From: Thelephora terrestris | Lineage: Eukaryota; Basidiomycota; Agaricomycetes; Thelephorales; Thelephoraceae | DNA: 64,000 bases | Assembly: GCA_015956445.1 (NCBI GenBank) | Contig: WIUZ02000011.1 | Location: 434,001-498,000 of the forward strand | Reading direction: 5' to 3' | In this document: positions 12,727-23,797 of the stretch, piece after piece | Layout of the letters: each line of letters starts with the position of its first letter | Numbering within the stretch: position 1 is the stretch's first letter | Made by a program: the position numbers and the translations under genes | Notes under the pieces: model-generated | The model's database searches: none | What the model saw: the letters and a program-made list of their open reading frames with translations, nothing else | Told to the model about the DNA's origin: nothing

Positions 12727-14360
12727 TATTGCAACTGCCACAGGCAGCATTGCAATGCCATTGAGCATTGTAATCGCTACGAGTTAAAGTATTACATTTT
12801 TACGAGATCTGGCAGTAAATTGTACACAATTATGATAAGGACTACTGACGGAACGTCGGCTGTCCCCTGCCCAGCCAAGACGGGACCCTCCTTACAGTTG
12901 CAGGTCTTGTCCTGCAAGGACTCGACTTGCGCCATCAACACGGCCACCACGTCTTCGAGCTGTTCGGTCTAAAAGAAGTCTCTCAGTCATTGCATAAACC
13001 TGCAAAGGCTGAAAGAACCTTTTCATCCCTCCTGGCCAACGCCCCCTTGATGTTGTTATCCCTGACCTTCAGACCAGCGATCAACTCTTGATGGTTAGCG
13101 ACCATCGCCTTTAACGCCTCGTTTGTCCCCTGCTGGAAGGCAGCCAGAGTCTCCTTCATCAGAAGACCCTCTGCTGACAGATGAAGGACGTCTGCCTTCG
13201 CCTCCTTCACCTCGCGCTCCAAACGTTCAACCTAGGCAGTTTGGTTAGTCGAGAGTCATACTCGAATATCCAAACGGAAAACCTACTCGGCTTTCCCCCT
13301 CTCGAACGAGCGACCACAACAGCGTGGTGGAAGCGGTAGCGTGGCGGACGGCCCGAGGAATGGTTGCCCCGTGCTCCAACAGGTCCTGATCATAGATCCC
13401 CCTCTGCAGGGTGTACCAGAGCTCCTTCTTGATCGGATGCTCCAACTCCCCAAACCTACCCCGCATCTGGAAGATCACCTTCTCGGCGATCATGGACCAG
13501 ACCCAGAGCTCATCGTCCCAGGTCAACCCCATCAGATGTGGGATAGTCTCCCTGAGGCGTTCGGCGTCCACTTTCTTGACGACCTCCAAGATCTAGAAGC
13601 CGTTAGCTTGACAACAAACGCCAAAAGACGTGCCTCTACCTAGAGGAAGACGTTAGCGCAAGCAAAAGAAGCCCTAGATCTCCCCCATACCTGGTCATCA
13701 GTGGTATAGGGAACCCCCGCCTCATTGGCATAGGTCTTACGGTTGGCGGCACGGCGGTCGATACGGGAGATGGTGGAGATGCCGTTGGCGACTTTGTGGG
13801 TGTGGTTGTTGGGGAAAGACATGTTGGTAAGATGATGGGGAAGTTGCTGGTGTTGCTGATCAAGGATGGCTCCAAGAAGACGTCCTTCTTATAGCCTAGA
13901 TCGGTGATCCTTCACATGACCTACCTCGACGAACCTCATTGGTCCGGGTCACATCAACTTCCGCCCCTGTACCATCATCGTTGGCTTACTACATCAAGCT
14001 GACACCTCGGCCCGCGGGACGGCCTTGGAAGAACTTCGTTCCGGAACGCCTAGAATGCGCGCGCACTAAAAATAGGTCTCAAGACCCTGATGACCCTTTT
14101 ATGACATCACGAACCTCTTTTACGACCCCTCATGACTTTACAATTACGATCAACCCTGGACCCTGATCACACACGTGGACAGTCACATCACAGTCTCCTA
14201 ACCGGAGGAAGGAATCACCGTTATTCGGAAGGAGTGCCTTAGACTCTTTTTGTTTAGCGCAGCGAATGTGGAAGTAGCCGTTAGCGTGAAACGCCGGCGA
14301 ATCTGTAATCCCTCATGTCCCATGAGTCTAGGCCCGACCTCCTCATGTTCGGACGTACGT

Positions 14361-15480
14361 TGTCGCGACGTTGAAACTCCCAATCTCCAATTCCTTCCTA
14401 TTGGTCGTTCGACTCCATTGAGTTCCGGACTCTTCTTGGCCTCGCGACTGCCTCGAGGCAGCCTTCACCCTGATCACCGGACCGCCTCTATTGTTTCTCG
14501 GACGTTCTTCCCCGCTTCGCACCTCCCCTCGGGAACCCTGTTTTGAATCCTCGCGTTCTGCCATCCGCCACACACTATCCGACCCTCCGGAACTCTGATA
14601 TCCCCGACGCCTCGTTCCCCTCGCCTTTCATCCTCGTTTCGACTCTCGTTCTAGCCCTTCGCCATCGCTATCTATCGTTATTGATCCCTCCCGCCATCGA
14701 TCTCCGGTTATCCCATCGTTCTGCGCTCTCGTCCCCGCGATTCCTTATCGATCGGAACTTCCCGGTCGATCGATCAGTTCCATTCCCCGCACCGTTCCGT
14801 TCTCCGGGCATTTGCCTCCATTGCTATCTTCCGCTCTCGATTTCTGTTCCCCTGCGTTTTCTCCTGTATGACGCGGCTTCCTCTCATGCCGTCGTCACCC
14901 CTTCGTCATCGTCCCTGTAGTTACTCAGCCTTCGTCGTCGTTTCCCCCCCCTAGTAGTTACCCCTCTTACAAAGTTCCTCTTAGTTTCGCTTTTCCGTTC
15001 CCCTTCTCTCTCATGGACTATCTCGACACTGCTTATTTAGGAGATTCTTCGGTTTCCTTTATATACTGTGTCTTAGATAACCTGGAATGCATCGACTCAG
15101 ATCCCCCAGTTCAGTTTCAGTCCGAGTTCTCCAGTTCTCCGGTTCGCTCTCCAGTTCTCAAGTCAAGTTCTCGGCTTCTCTGTGTCTTCTCTCTTGCTCC
15201 TACCAAAAGCCTGCCTCAGCTACTTTACGACTTCGCGGTGATTCTCCATCGCAACTCTCCGCAACCTCGGTTCCTATCCCCCTCTGCTTTGTCTCGAATC
15301 TCGCGCTTTACTCTAGTCGTCACGGTCTTCCCCGGCAATTCTCCAGACATCTTCGGGCATCTCTGAACAGATTTTCTGTTCCGGTGGTCGTACAGAACTC
15401 AACACTCAACCGGTACCCACCTCAACTGCTTGTACACTCTTTTTAGGGTATCCGACTACCCGGAGTGTCCAGCCAGTTCA
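14361..15480. mobile_element. Solo LTR (1.1 kb) in family-1 copy 1
   Basis: Begins TGTCGCGACG and ends CCAGTTCA, with a 4-bp duplication ACGT on both sides (14357-14360, 15481-15484). The empty site is preserved in the homologous element at about 30020. It contains a TATA-like ATTTATATACTG (about 15056) and pyrimidine-rich transcribed-looking sequence but no coding domains. Its termini resemble those of the LTRs at 19254 and 32841, so it is probably a related subfamily. Confidence 0.8.
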
Positions 15481-16850
15481 ACGTTGAGGTTGCCACTAGT
15501 CCGTGATGCTGTTACCGCCTACAGACAACAAGGGATGATGTATGGTCTCTATCTTTGGCCTCTCCAAAGGAAGCATCCAAGAAGATTCTCACCTGACCCT
15601 TGGGTGTGATCCCCAGGTACGAACTTTCATGACCCTATGCCCCTTTTTCTTTTAGGACTAGTGTTATCTTTACCCCTATGTTTCATGCGGACATTAGTTA
15701 TCTTTTATGCAACTCTTCACACGCTAGTAAGGCCCTTTGTCCTTTATTCTCCCACGCGTCATATTTGTTTGCTTCCCTTACTTAGCGTTCTCACACTCCT
15801 TATCTCCCTTTGTTCGGACTTGATAAGGGTATATTAGGGTATTGACGTCATGGCCACTCCTTTAGTATAAGTAGCAACTGTGGCTGTATCGTAGTACCTT
15901 AGTTTTGTTACCTCAGGAAATCCTCTGCCCTTCTCAGCCCAGTTGCAGTTAAGGACAAGTCAGAGTTTCTTGTTTGATCCAAGACATCCCCCATCTGCTC
16001 TCCCTCCCGCTCTGCGTGTCAACTGCGCCTCGTAAGTATAGAACCACAGCGTTCACCTTATAGAACACCTCGAGCGTCCAGTCGATCACCTGGTGGAGTC
16101 ATCAATCCTGTTGTACGGATAAACCCTTGCGTGTTAAACTGAACAAAGTACGGTTTAGGTTGGGTTTCCTTTTAGGATTTCAACCTGACTTGTAGTGACC
16201 TTGGACAACCTACCGGAAGAATAGAGACGTGATCGTTCTCTCACAAGCTAGTTGGACTAGTGAGTACTCTGCGGAGTCGGCTCAGTGCACTGGTAGTTGT
16301 TGGGGTAGAGTGGCCCTGACAATGAGCACCTCCTTCACCCAATGCTTTGGGCCAAAGCCAAATAGTTCACATATGCTCCTTGGATTCCAGTTGTAGGCTT
16401 CATTGTTGGCATCATTATCCACTTCATCAGCCACAAGAGAGTTGAAGTCTTCAATCATCTCCCACTGTCACGAACGCGTGACATAGTGGCTAGGATCACA
16501 CAAGTAATTCAAGACATTGGTCTTATTCGTAGTAATAAAAATACAAAGGTAGCCAACCAATACGATAAAATCAAACAAGAACAAAAGGGTCTACATCACA
16601 AGCACAGTCCTGGGAGTAAGGGCAACGATGAGCGAAGTGGTGAGGATTATATACACTCTGTGGACAATACAAGTATACTCGAGTTACCGGATCCCGCCAA
16701 CACTCCCTGCATCCCAACACATCATGAAACAAGCTGTCATGCATCTCCCGCTTCACGTCCATCAACGCCGCGCTCACTAATGCGAACCCATAACGGTCCT
16801 GGAGACCCGCTACTTCCACCTTCAACTTCATCCGGACCTGACGTGACTTG

Positions 16851-17468
16851 TCAGAGGGACGACAGCGTTGACCAGTACGAGTCATCGGATTCTTGTGCCC
16901 TTTCTTCTTCTGGCTCCTCTCCACCATCTGACGAGTCGGAACAGGACTCCAGGGAGGGGACTGCGGAAGTGGAACCCCCTGATCGTGAAGGTGGCGGAGG
17001 GACGATGGGGGAGTGGGGAGCTGCATCGGTGCAGTACGCTCCGTGACACCTATGGCCGAAGTATCTGAGGAGAGATTCCTGGAAAGGTTTCCAGTGTTCC
17101 AAGGCAAAGTGAGAGAAGTCATCATTCAAACTGTTGACGACCACATACATGACGTCCATCCTCTTCTCTAACTTCAAGATCCTATCCTCCCTCTCCTGCT
17201 CCATCGCGTCTTGCAAGGGGGTGACTCCAGGAGCCCACTTTCGAGTCCGGTTGGGGTCCTCATACCCAGCTTGCTCCCAGAATTCGGCAGGAGCATTGTG
17301 AGCGGACAAGAAGTCCACCGCTACTTGGTTATTGTGAGTGATGTTGGTGGGGGTGTCGTACAGGAGTTGCTCCACATCGAAGGGAGCATCCGTCCCGAAG
17401 GATGGGGAAAAGTCGAAAGGGGTGGCCGCCGCATTGAGCAAGGCGTTGTTGGCAGCGTAGGAAGACAT
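16851..17468 (-). CDS. Family-D coiled-coil/acidic protein
   Basis: This is a single-exon frame of 205 residues from MSSYAANNALLNAAATPF. I chose the start at 17468 because a TATATAATT box lies about 100 bp upstream with a C/T-rich leader, as in the other element genes; an in-frame ATG 27 codons upstream is possible. Residues about 90-125 (EQEREDRILKLEKRMDVMYV) look like a short coiled coil. The C-terminal 60 residues are Ser/Pro/Glu-rich (DSSDGGEEPEEERAQESDDS). There is no known domain. By layout (coil, then acidic tail) it resembles the family-1 and family-E proteins, but no sequence similarity is evident. A second, overlapping minus-strand frame (16571-17125) is open as well and is considered a shadow. 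Confidence 0.55.
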   Translation of the reverse strand: MSSYAANNALLNAAATPFDFSPSFGTDAPFDVEQLLYDTPTNITHNNQVAVDFLSAHNAPAEFWEQAGYEDPNRTRKWAPGVTPLQDAMEQEREDRILKLEKRMDVMYVVVNSLNDDFSHFALEHWKPFQESLLRYFGHRCHGAYCTDAAPHSPIVPPPPSRSGGSTSAVPSLESCSDSSDGGEEPEEERAQESDDSYWSTLSSL

Positions 17469-17690
17469 TGAGGGAAAGGGTGATTTAGAGGGGAAGTCTT
17501 GGTGGTGATGGTGGGGAAGGAAAAGAGACGATTGGAGGAAAGAACCCACAATCCCCCCAAATTATATACGACCAAGTCAATGGGAAAACCGAAAGGGAAA
17601 AACAACAAACCAACACTCATTAAAACCTCAATTAGGGCAAATGAGCCCTCAGCCCCAATTGCAATCCCATCAAAATCCGAGAAATCCCCA

Positions 17691-17790
17691 CCGATCATGA
17701 GAAATCCCCGTTACGCTTCTATTACCACCATCGATCATGAGAAATCCCCGTCACGCTTCTATTGCTACCATGAAACACGAGAAATCCCCT
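17691..17790. repeat. 41-bp direct repeat in element D
   Basis: Two and a half copies of a unit with ATCATGAGAAATCCCCGT followed by ACGCTTCTATT and ACCACCAT. Confidence 0.75.
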
Positions 17791-18129
17791 AATACTTCCA
17801 TCAGTTCGCACCCCTATTGTTCCCGCATTAGTGATTACCATCTATCATCCTAAGTTCCCTTCTCCTGACTCATTCGACCTACCCTAAAGTACGCACAGAC
17901 CATGTGGATCCCTGTTTGGTTCATTGTAAAATAATGACTCCTGTAGAGAAATGGGTATATAAGGAAGAGCGTTCGCTCCTTTCTTTCCCCATTCTCAATC
18001 TCTTCTGTACTCCTCTAACCACAAACCTCAATAAAACAAAGTAAGCTGAGGAATTCTCCTGCTAGTGTATGTTTAGTGCTCCTAACCCATTCCCCTCTAC
18101 TAGTCCCATCCAACGTCCGGTCATACCAG

Positions 18130-18982
18130 ATGCCAGGACATCTATCTGGGAGTATAAACTCATCAGGAGACTTCAAGTAAACCGAACCGTTGGTTTACTC
18201 ACCCACTTCCCTTACTATTGACCCTTTGCAGCCCTTGATTCCGGAGTCACCACTCCCCCTTTCCTCTTAGGAGCCGACCATCAGTTCCTTTGGAACTCCG
18301 ACTTTACTGAGAGCGTTCTAGCAACCGTCTACTTCAGTATAAGTCCGGCCTTTTATTTCCCCAATCCACGTGTCCACCTTACCACTAACGTTCACACCCA
18401 CTCCCCTGCTATCATTGTCTTGTGGTGGGAAATTCCAACTGAATTACCTTACTCGGTTATAGAATATCTCATGAGCTTCGAATGCCTCAGCGGTCAGGAC
18501 TTCGATCCGTTTATCCAACAACTCAGTCAGTTTTGTCAAGACTACCACTCACCCGTTCACCCTTATCAAACCGAGTCACCACTCACTCTCGACACCCCTC
18601 CGCCTCTCACCCCCACACCCGGAACCCCCTTCACTGGGTCCAGGGTAGAATAGGTTTTTGAGGATTATTCTAAACAATATTCTGAATATAATTAAAATAA
18701 TAGATGTGTTATTTTTTAAACAGATTCTGCCCACATCCAAGGAATATCCAAATGCGAATAAACTCTCAGCAGGGTTGGCTCTGGGCACTGGATTTGAATA
18801 AAATAATCTTAGGATATGGCAAGAATATGTTTAAAATAAGAAATGTTTATCATTCTAATTATATTCAGAATATTATTCAAAATAATCCACAAAAACCTAT
18901 TCTACCCTGGACCCAGTGCTTCAAAGTTCGACCCGACACTCCTCACCCATCCACTAATCCTCTAGCGTCCCTTGAACAGTAA
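18130..18982 (+). CDS. Possible second gene of element D (interrupted)
   Basis: Downstream of the TATATAAGG box, an ATG at 18130 (MPGHLSG), a GTATAA donor near 18146 and an acceptor at 18231 lead to a long frame with VTTPPFLLGADHQFLWNSDF. The frame runs to the CACTG MITE at 18632 and resumes after it (KVRPDTPHPSTNPLASLEQ, stop 18980-18982). The tail is Pro/Thr-rich. No domain is recognised. The splice choice is tentative and the frame may belong to LTR-like transcribed sequence rather than a protein gene. Confidence 0.3.
18632..18918. mobile_element. CACTG-ended MITE, 287 bp
   Basis: Inverted ends CACTGGGTCCAGGGTAGAAT and complement, with 3-bp duplication CTT (18629-18631, 18919-18921). The arms (about 100 bp) pair across an AT-rich middle. 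CACTG termini with a 3-bp duplication point to the CACTA (En/Spm) superfamily, non-autonomous. Confidence 0.85.
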
Positions 18983-19253
18983 GCAGGCCCACAACCCTGA
19001 CACCCACAAGCTGATTGGGTGTAAATCAGTGTCCGTCTTGGTGTCACTTCCAGGAGCTGTAGGTGGTGGCATGGATGATGAGGGGTTTGGGGTTCCTGGT
19101 AGTGAGTGGTCTGGATTATTGGTGCTTGATGGTTGTGGACCAAACTTCCTCTTGGCACAGGATTGTTGCTTCTGACTCCAGGAAGTTGCATGGCTATCAT
19201 GGAGGTGCATCTTGACCTCAGCAATCATTTGGAGTGTCTTGCCAGTCATACGT

Positions 19254-20784
19254 TGTCGTGACCGTATTTCGGACAGTATCCAGAATCGCGATCCTCTCTC
19301 GACTATTGGCAACCGCTCACTGGGGGCAGGGGCACCTGGAATCACTGATTACATCTTGATTACATGGTGAGTTCATGTGCACTTTTCAATAATTGTAACT
19401 GCCGATTCCAGGTTGGTTACATTTCAAATGTTACCTTGACATGTAATTCAACTGTTTCCACCAGCTCCATTTGAAATTTCCTCAAGATGTTCCCAAGCAA
19501 TGTTTCCTGAATGTGCCCAGTGGGTACATTGTGAAGACATCTCATGTTTTTGAGCGCATTTAGATTACATCTCAAACGATTGAAGAACATGCTGATTACA
19601 TTGCAGTATCATTTTTGCCGACAGGTCAAAAGCATCCCAGAAACATTTGTCGAGAACATTTCAAATGGAATTGGTGGACATTGGTTGGATTACATGTCAA
19701 GGTAACATTTGAAATGTAATCAACCTGGAATCAGTGATTACAATTATTGAAAAGTGCACATGAACTCACCATGTAATCAAGATGTAATCACAAATTACAG
19801 GTGCCCCTGCCCCCAGTGGCTGCCTGAGGTCTACAAGACGTCCCTCAGCATTCCTGACTGTCCCGACAAGGACTCGCCTGTCCCTTTGCTTCGCTACACT
19901 TCCCTCTCTCCTTATCCCCCTTCGCGACATCGCGACGTCCCGACGTTTTCCCCTTTCGACCTGCGACCTGCAACTTAGACCTGCGACCTGCGCCCCCTCG
20001 ACCCACGACCTGTGACCTGTGTTCCTTAGCATTTAGTATCCCTAGGACTTTGTTTCCTTCACATTCCCTCCCGATCACGTCCCGATCAGTCCCGATCGTG
20101 TCCCGACTTTTCAGTACATTTTATATCTTTAGTTTTCATCTCCCTATCTCCATTCCCTGTGTCCCGATCATGTCTCGATCGATCGCCCTGCTTGCGACTC
20201 CAGACCTCCCTCTGGTTTGTTTCTCAACCACATTTCTTTCCTTCATCATTCCCTTCGATCCCCCACCTTCCTTATGTCATAGACTCGTCATAAGGTCTCT
20301 TGACATCATTTTGGTTCGTTCCCTTTGTTTCCCTTCGTTCTCAGAACCCTTAGCATTGTATATAAAGGCCCCTGTATTCGATAGACCAGAGAATCACTCA
20401 GCAGTGTTCCCTCTCTCTCTCTTCCTCTCTCTCTCTCTCTTCTGAGGCCTAGCAGCGTTGCTACGGTCCTCCCTTCGGTTCCCTCATTGTCTCGCCCTTG
20501 TTCTCGTCGTCCCTCTGGTCTCTGGTGTCCCGCTGGTGTCCCGATTTCTGACTCTCTTGTCCTGACGTTTCCCGACGTTTCCCTTAGTTAGCTATCAATA
20601 GTTTCGTTCTTTGGTTTCCCTGTTGTCTTCCACTTCGTTCTCCCGATTTGCATCGCAACTTTCCCTCTCATCATTTATTCCCTTCCCGCAGATCCCCTAG
20701 AGGCTCGCGCCTCTAAACCGAGGACCTGACCTTCTAATTGCCATCTCTGCCCTCTCGGACTCCAAAGGCTTTGTGGCAAGTTCA
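19254..20784. mobile_element. Solo LTR (about 1.03 kb plus a MITE)
   Basis: Begins TGTCGTGACC and ends GGCAAGTTCA; duplication ACGT (19250-19253, 20785-20788). It is closely related to the LTR at 32841-33840. A CACTG MITE (19318-19818) is inserted near its left end. TATAAAGG at about 20358 and a CT-rich tract (20409-20440) mark the likely promoter and start region. It lies exactly at the left edge of family-1 copy 2, sharing one base with it. Confidence 0.8.
19318..19818. mobile_element. CACTG-ended MITE, 501 bp
   Basis: Termini CACTGGGGGCAGGGG...CCCCTGCCCCCAGTG with a 3-bp duplication GCT (19315-19317, 19819-19821). The empty site is visible in the related LTR near 32893. It is internally an extended imperfect palindrome (TGATTACA and ACATTTGAAATGTAATC words in both arms). 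Same length and family as 23798-24298. Confidence 0.9.
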
Positions 20785-21388
20785 ACGTGTCAGGGCCACT
20801 CTACCCCAACAACTACCAGTGCACTGAGCCGACTCCACAGAGTACTCACTGATCCAACTAGTTGTGAGAGGATGGTCACACCTCTATTCTTCCGGTAGGT
20901 TGTCCGAGGTCACTACAAGTCAGGTCAAAATCCTAAAGGGAAACCCAACCTAAACCATGCTTCGCTCGGTATATCCAACAAGGGTTTATCCCTACAACAG
21001 GTTTGATGACTCCACCAGGTGATTAACTGGATGCTTGAGGTATTCTATAAAGTGAACGCTGGGGTTCTATAGTTACAAGGCACAGTTGATGCGCAGAGCG
21101 GGAGGGAGAGCAGATGGTGGTGTCTTGTGTTCAAACAGAAAACTCTGACTTGGCCTTAACTGCAACTGGGCTGAGAAGGGCAGAGGATTTCCTGAGGTAA
21201 CAAAACTAAGGTACTACGATACAGCCACAGTTGCTACTTATACTACTGGAGTGGCCATGACGTCAGTAGCCCTAATATACCCTTATCAAGATAGAACAAA
21301 GGGAGATAAGGAGTGTGAGAACGCTAAGTAAGGGAAGCGAACAAGTATGATGTGTGGGAGAATAAAGGACAAAGGGCTTTACTAGCAT

Positions 21389-22774
21389 TGTCGGGTTCGT
21401 GGGGAGTGTAGTGTTATTCTCTATACAGAAGATAACTAACACCCTTTGGTTTGCTTAGAGACTAGAGTATAGAAACCAAGCAGGCTGGTTGGTTAGTCAA
21501 TGAACTCCACTAACAACTCCACAGGGTAGAGCAGGGTTCCTCTTTCCGGCTCTTGGTCCTGATGAGTTCGCTGGGGATCTACTTGTAAGTGTGTCCCTCA
21601 GTAATTATTCCAGGGAATCAGTAATATTATCACTCAGGGGCTCTGTCCACTCTAATTAGACACCTAACTTGACCGTGGGAATCTGTGTTCTGATGGGAAT
21701 GGAGTTTCTGACTCAAGAATGGGCCTTGAGGCTGTGCTTGAGGCTGTGTAATAGTCCTGTGCTTAGGTTATACCTAAGGCTGTGTTGAGCCTGTGTTGTG
21801 AGGCTAAACCAAATAAGGAAGGTGTACGCTTACACCTGAGGCTGTGCTTGATATGTCGTAAAAGTGACGAGATATGTCGTAGAACTTATAGAGGTATATC
21901 AGATACCTTAAGCTTGCTACAGATGACGCTTAGTACGTCAAACGAATATAACTTCAAATAAACTTGAGATAAAACGGTATGTCGTAGAATATGTCGTAAA
22001 CCTTTGCGGTACTTGCTAAATCTGGCTGTCACCTAGAAAATCACTCTTCTGAGGTGGAGGGCTATCTGCCTAAAGTATCAGACTTCAGTAATACAGACAC
22101 CAAAAACTCCGACGTCACAAATGTGCTAAGCTTATTCAGCACTTCTGACTTAGTGCTTCTTCACACAGAGGGTGAGGCTGAATATGGTATGTGATTACTC
22201 AAAATCACTCAACCAATCAGTCCTAAGGGGTAGAGGGTAGATGCAAAGTTGTGGGGGAAACTAGCAAAGAGAGTCTCAGTCTAGGTAGAGACTGAGCTGT
22301 TGGTGATTCTCCCTGAGCAGTAGGTGAACTGCTGTCCTGGTGGGGTCCACTGATTGTCCCTTAGAAGTGTGGTTGAGGTCTATATATACTAATTTACAGG
22401 AGAATGTCCCAGAACATTCCAACGCATTCCACATTATTCCATAACATTCCATCATGTTCCATGGCATTCCGTCTTGTTCCATGGCATTCCGTCTTGTTCC
22501 TTTGGGTGACCAGTGGTCACATCTGTGACATTCCGTCACCTTCTAGAATGTTCCATTACCTTCTAATACGTTCCAGTGTTCTCCAGTAGGCTCCAAGGAA
22601 TTCCATGATTTTCCATGATTTTCCAGGCTTATCTTATCTCTTATCTTATCTATTGTCCTTATCTTATCAAATGAATAAACAATTATCCATAAAATATTCT
22701 TGCTTGGGCTGTAAGTACACTATTAATTGTGCAAAAAATAGTAAATAAATAATGATTAATCCAGGGGTCCGACA
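21389..22774. mobile_element. Solo LTR with repeated CATTCC/heat-shock-like motifs
   Basis: 1386 bp from TGTCGGGTTCGTGG to GGGGTCCGACA. Flanks GCAT and GCGT are a 4-bp duplication with one later change (the empty site in other copies reads GCGT). It has several GAGGCTGTG and TATGTCGTA repeats (21730-21990) and a dense run of GTTCC/CATTCC words (22404-22620). No coding domain. Confidence 0.75.
22541..22553. promoter_or_regulatory. Heat-shock-element-like site in LTR
   Basis: TTCTAGAATGTTC is a perfect TTCnnGAAnnTTC trimer, the consensus bound by heat-shock factor, within a run of imperfect GAAnnTTCC words. Activity is inferred only. Confidence 0.4.
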
Positions 22775-23486
22775 GCGTGTGAAGGATTGCATAAAAGATA
22801 ACCATAGTCCGCATGAAACATAGGGGTAAAGATAACACTAGTCCTAAAAGAAAAAGGGGCATGGGGTCATGAAAGTTCGTACCTGGGGATCACACCCAAG
22901 GGTCAGGTGGAAACCTCTCATTGCTTTGTGCAATTTTTGAGCAGCTCCGAGATAAGGGACCATGCATCATCCCTTGTTGTCTGTAGGCGGTAACAGCATC
23001 ACGGACTAGTGGCAACCTCAACGTACATCCGAACATGAGGAGGTCGGGCCTAGACTCATGGGACATGAGGGATTACAGATTCGCCGGTGTTTCATGCTAA
23101 CAGCTACTTCCACATTCACTTGGCTAACCAAAAGGAGTCTAAGGCACTCCTTCCAAATAGCGGCGATTCCTTCCTCCGGTTAGGAGACTGTGATGTGACT
23201 GTCCACGTGTGTGATCAGGGTCCAGGGTTGGTCGTTATCGTGATGTCATCAATGAGTCATCAGGGTCGTAAAGGGGTTCATAAAGGGGTCATCAAAGTCA
23301 TGAGACCTATTTTTAGTGCGCACGTGTTTTGGGCGTTCCGGAACGAAGTTCTTCCAAAGCCGTCCCGCGGGCCGAGGGGTCAGCTTGATGTAGTAAGCCG
23401 ATGATGATGGTACAGGGCGGAAGTTGATGTGACCCGGACCAATGAGGTGCGTCGAGGGAGGTCACGTGAAGGATCACCGATCTAGG

Positions 23487-23493
23487 CTATAAG
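23487..23493 (+). promoter_or_regulatory. TATA box of family-1 gene, copy 2
   Basis: CTATAAG lies about 65 bp upstream of the ATG at 23558. The same spacing is found in copies 1 and 3, with CACGTG and CCAAT motifs further upstream. Confidence 0.6.
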
Positions 23494-23797
23494 AAGGATG
23501 TTTTCTTGGAGCCATCCTTGATCAGCAACACCAGCAACTTCCCCATCATCTTACCAAATGTCTTTCCCCAACAACCATACCTACAAAGTCGCCAACGGCA
23601 TCTCCACCATCTCCCGTATCGACCGCTGTGCTGCCAACCGCAAGACCTACGCCAGTGAGGCGGGGGTTCCCTACACCACCGATGACCAGGTGGGGGAGCT
23701 AGAACTTTGGTTGTATAAGTTCTAACTTGTCCGTAGATCTTGGAGGTCGTCAAGCAGGTGGACGCCGAACATCTCAGGGAGACAATTCCTCATCTGA

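Larger units (their letters stand above)
8817..12847. mobile_element. MITE with CAGTAGTCC termini, 7-bp duplication
   Basis: Outer inverted ends CAGTAGTCCTTATCATAATT and its complement are flanked by an exact 7-bp duplication ACGGAAC (8810-8816 and 12848-12854). The uninterrupted homologous gene copy at about 28.5 kb lacks the insert, which confirms the boundaries. Without its own insert (8959-12726) it is only about 260 bp, itself a palindrome whose centre reads TTGCAATATTGCAA. The left half has an extra 20-bp duplication (TGCCTGTGGCAGTTG motif twice). Its first 13 bases match the terminal repeat of the DD34E transposon at 34361 at all but one position. Confidence 0.85.
8241..13822 (-). pseudogene. 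Family-1 coiled-coil gene, copy 1 (interrupted)
   Basis: This has the same exon order as the intact-looking copy at 27744-29482. The start MSFPNNHTHKVANGIST is at 13822. The 'HPIKKELWYTLQRGIYDQDL' exon lies near 13.25-13.59 kb, the coiled-coil exon at about 13.0-13.23 kb, and the Pro/acidic last exon at 8241-8810. The palindromic MITE at 8817-12847 sits inside the last exon. The protein family is unrecognised. Confidence 0.75.
8054..16321 (-). mobile_element. Gene-bearing TG...CA element, family 1, copy 1
   Basis: It starts TGTCAGGAACATGG and ends GTGGCCCTGACA, flanked by an exact 5-bp duplication ATGAG (8049-8053 and 16322-16326). About 8.3 kb as it stands, but about 3.1 kb after removing a nested palindromic MITE (8817-12847) and a solo LTR (14361-15480). 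It carries a family-1 coiled-coil gene on -, with its promoter toward 13.9 kb, and an LTR-like block at 15481-16321 with TGACGTCA at 15843-15850. No reverse transcriptase, integrase or transposase is seen. The element is broken by insertions. Confidence 0.85.
16466..19002. mobile_element. Gene-bearing TG...CA element, family D
   Basis: It starts TGTCACGAACG and ends CAACCCTGACA, flanked by an exact 5-bp duplication CCCAC (16461-16465, 19003-19007). It is 2537 bp including a 287-bp MITE. It carries one gene on - (16851-17468) and a promoter-like region on + (TATATAAGG at about 17952, CAATAAAA about 80 bp on) leading to a possible second gene. TATA followed closely by a poly(A)-type signal is an LTR-like layout, but no second LTR or pol region is present. 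Confidence 0.75.
8045..19253 (-). pseudogene. Unknown gene split by three insertions (C-terminal part)
   Basis: Three separated minus-strand pieces read as one open frame once inserted elements and their duplications are discounted. The pieces are 19003-19253, 16322-16465, and the last codons with TAG at 8045-8047. The upstream piece encodes a Ser/Pro-rich stretch (KFGPQPSSTNNPDHSLPGTP). The next encodes EMIEDFNSLVADEVDNDAN and ICELFGFGPKHWVKEVLI. Element D (16466-19002, duplication CCCAC) and family-1 copy 1 (8054-16321, duplication ATGAG) interrupt it, and an LTR at 19254 ends the visible part. The N-terminus is missing. I do not recognise the family; it may be an older transposon protein rather than a host gene. 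Confidence 0.5.

Noticed and set aside
18704-18982. 92-codon gene starting in AT-rich sequence
   Set aside because: Its first two thirds are the CACTG MITE; only the tail after 18918 continues the element-D frame.
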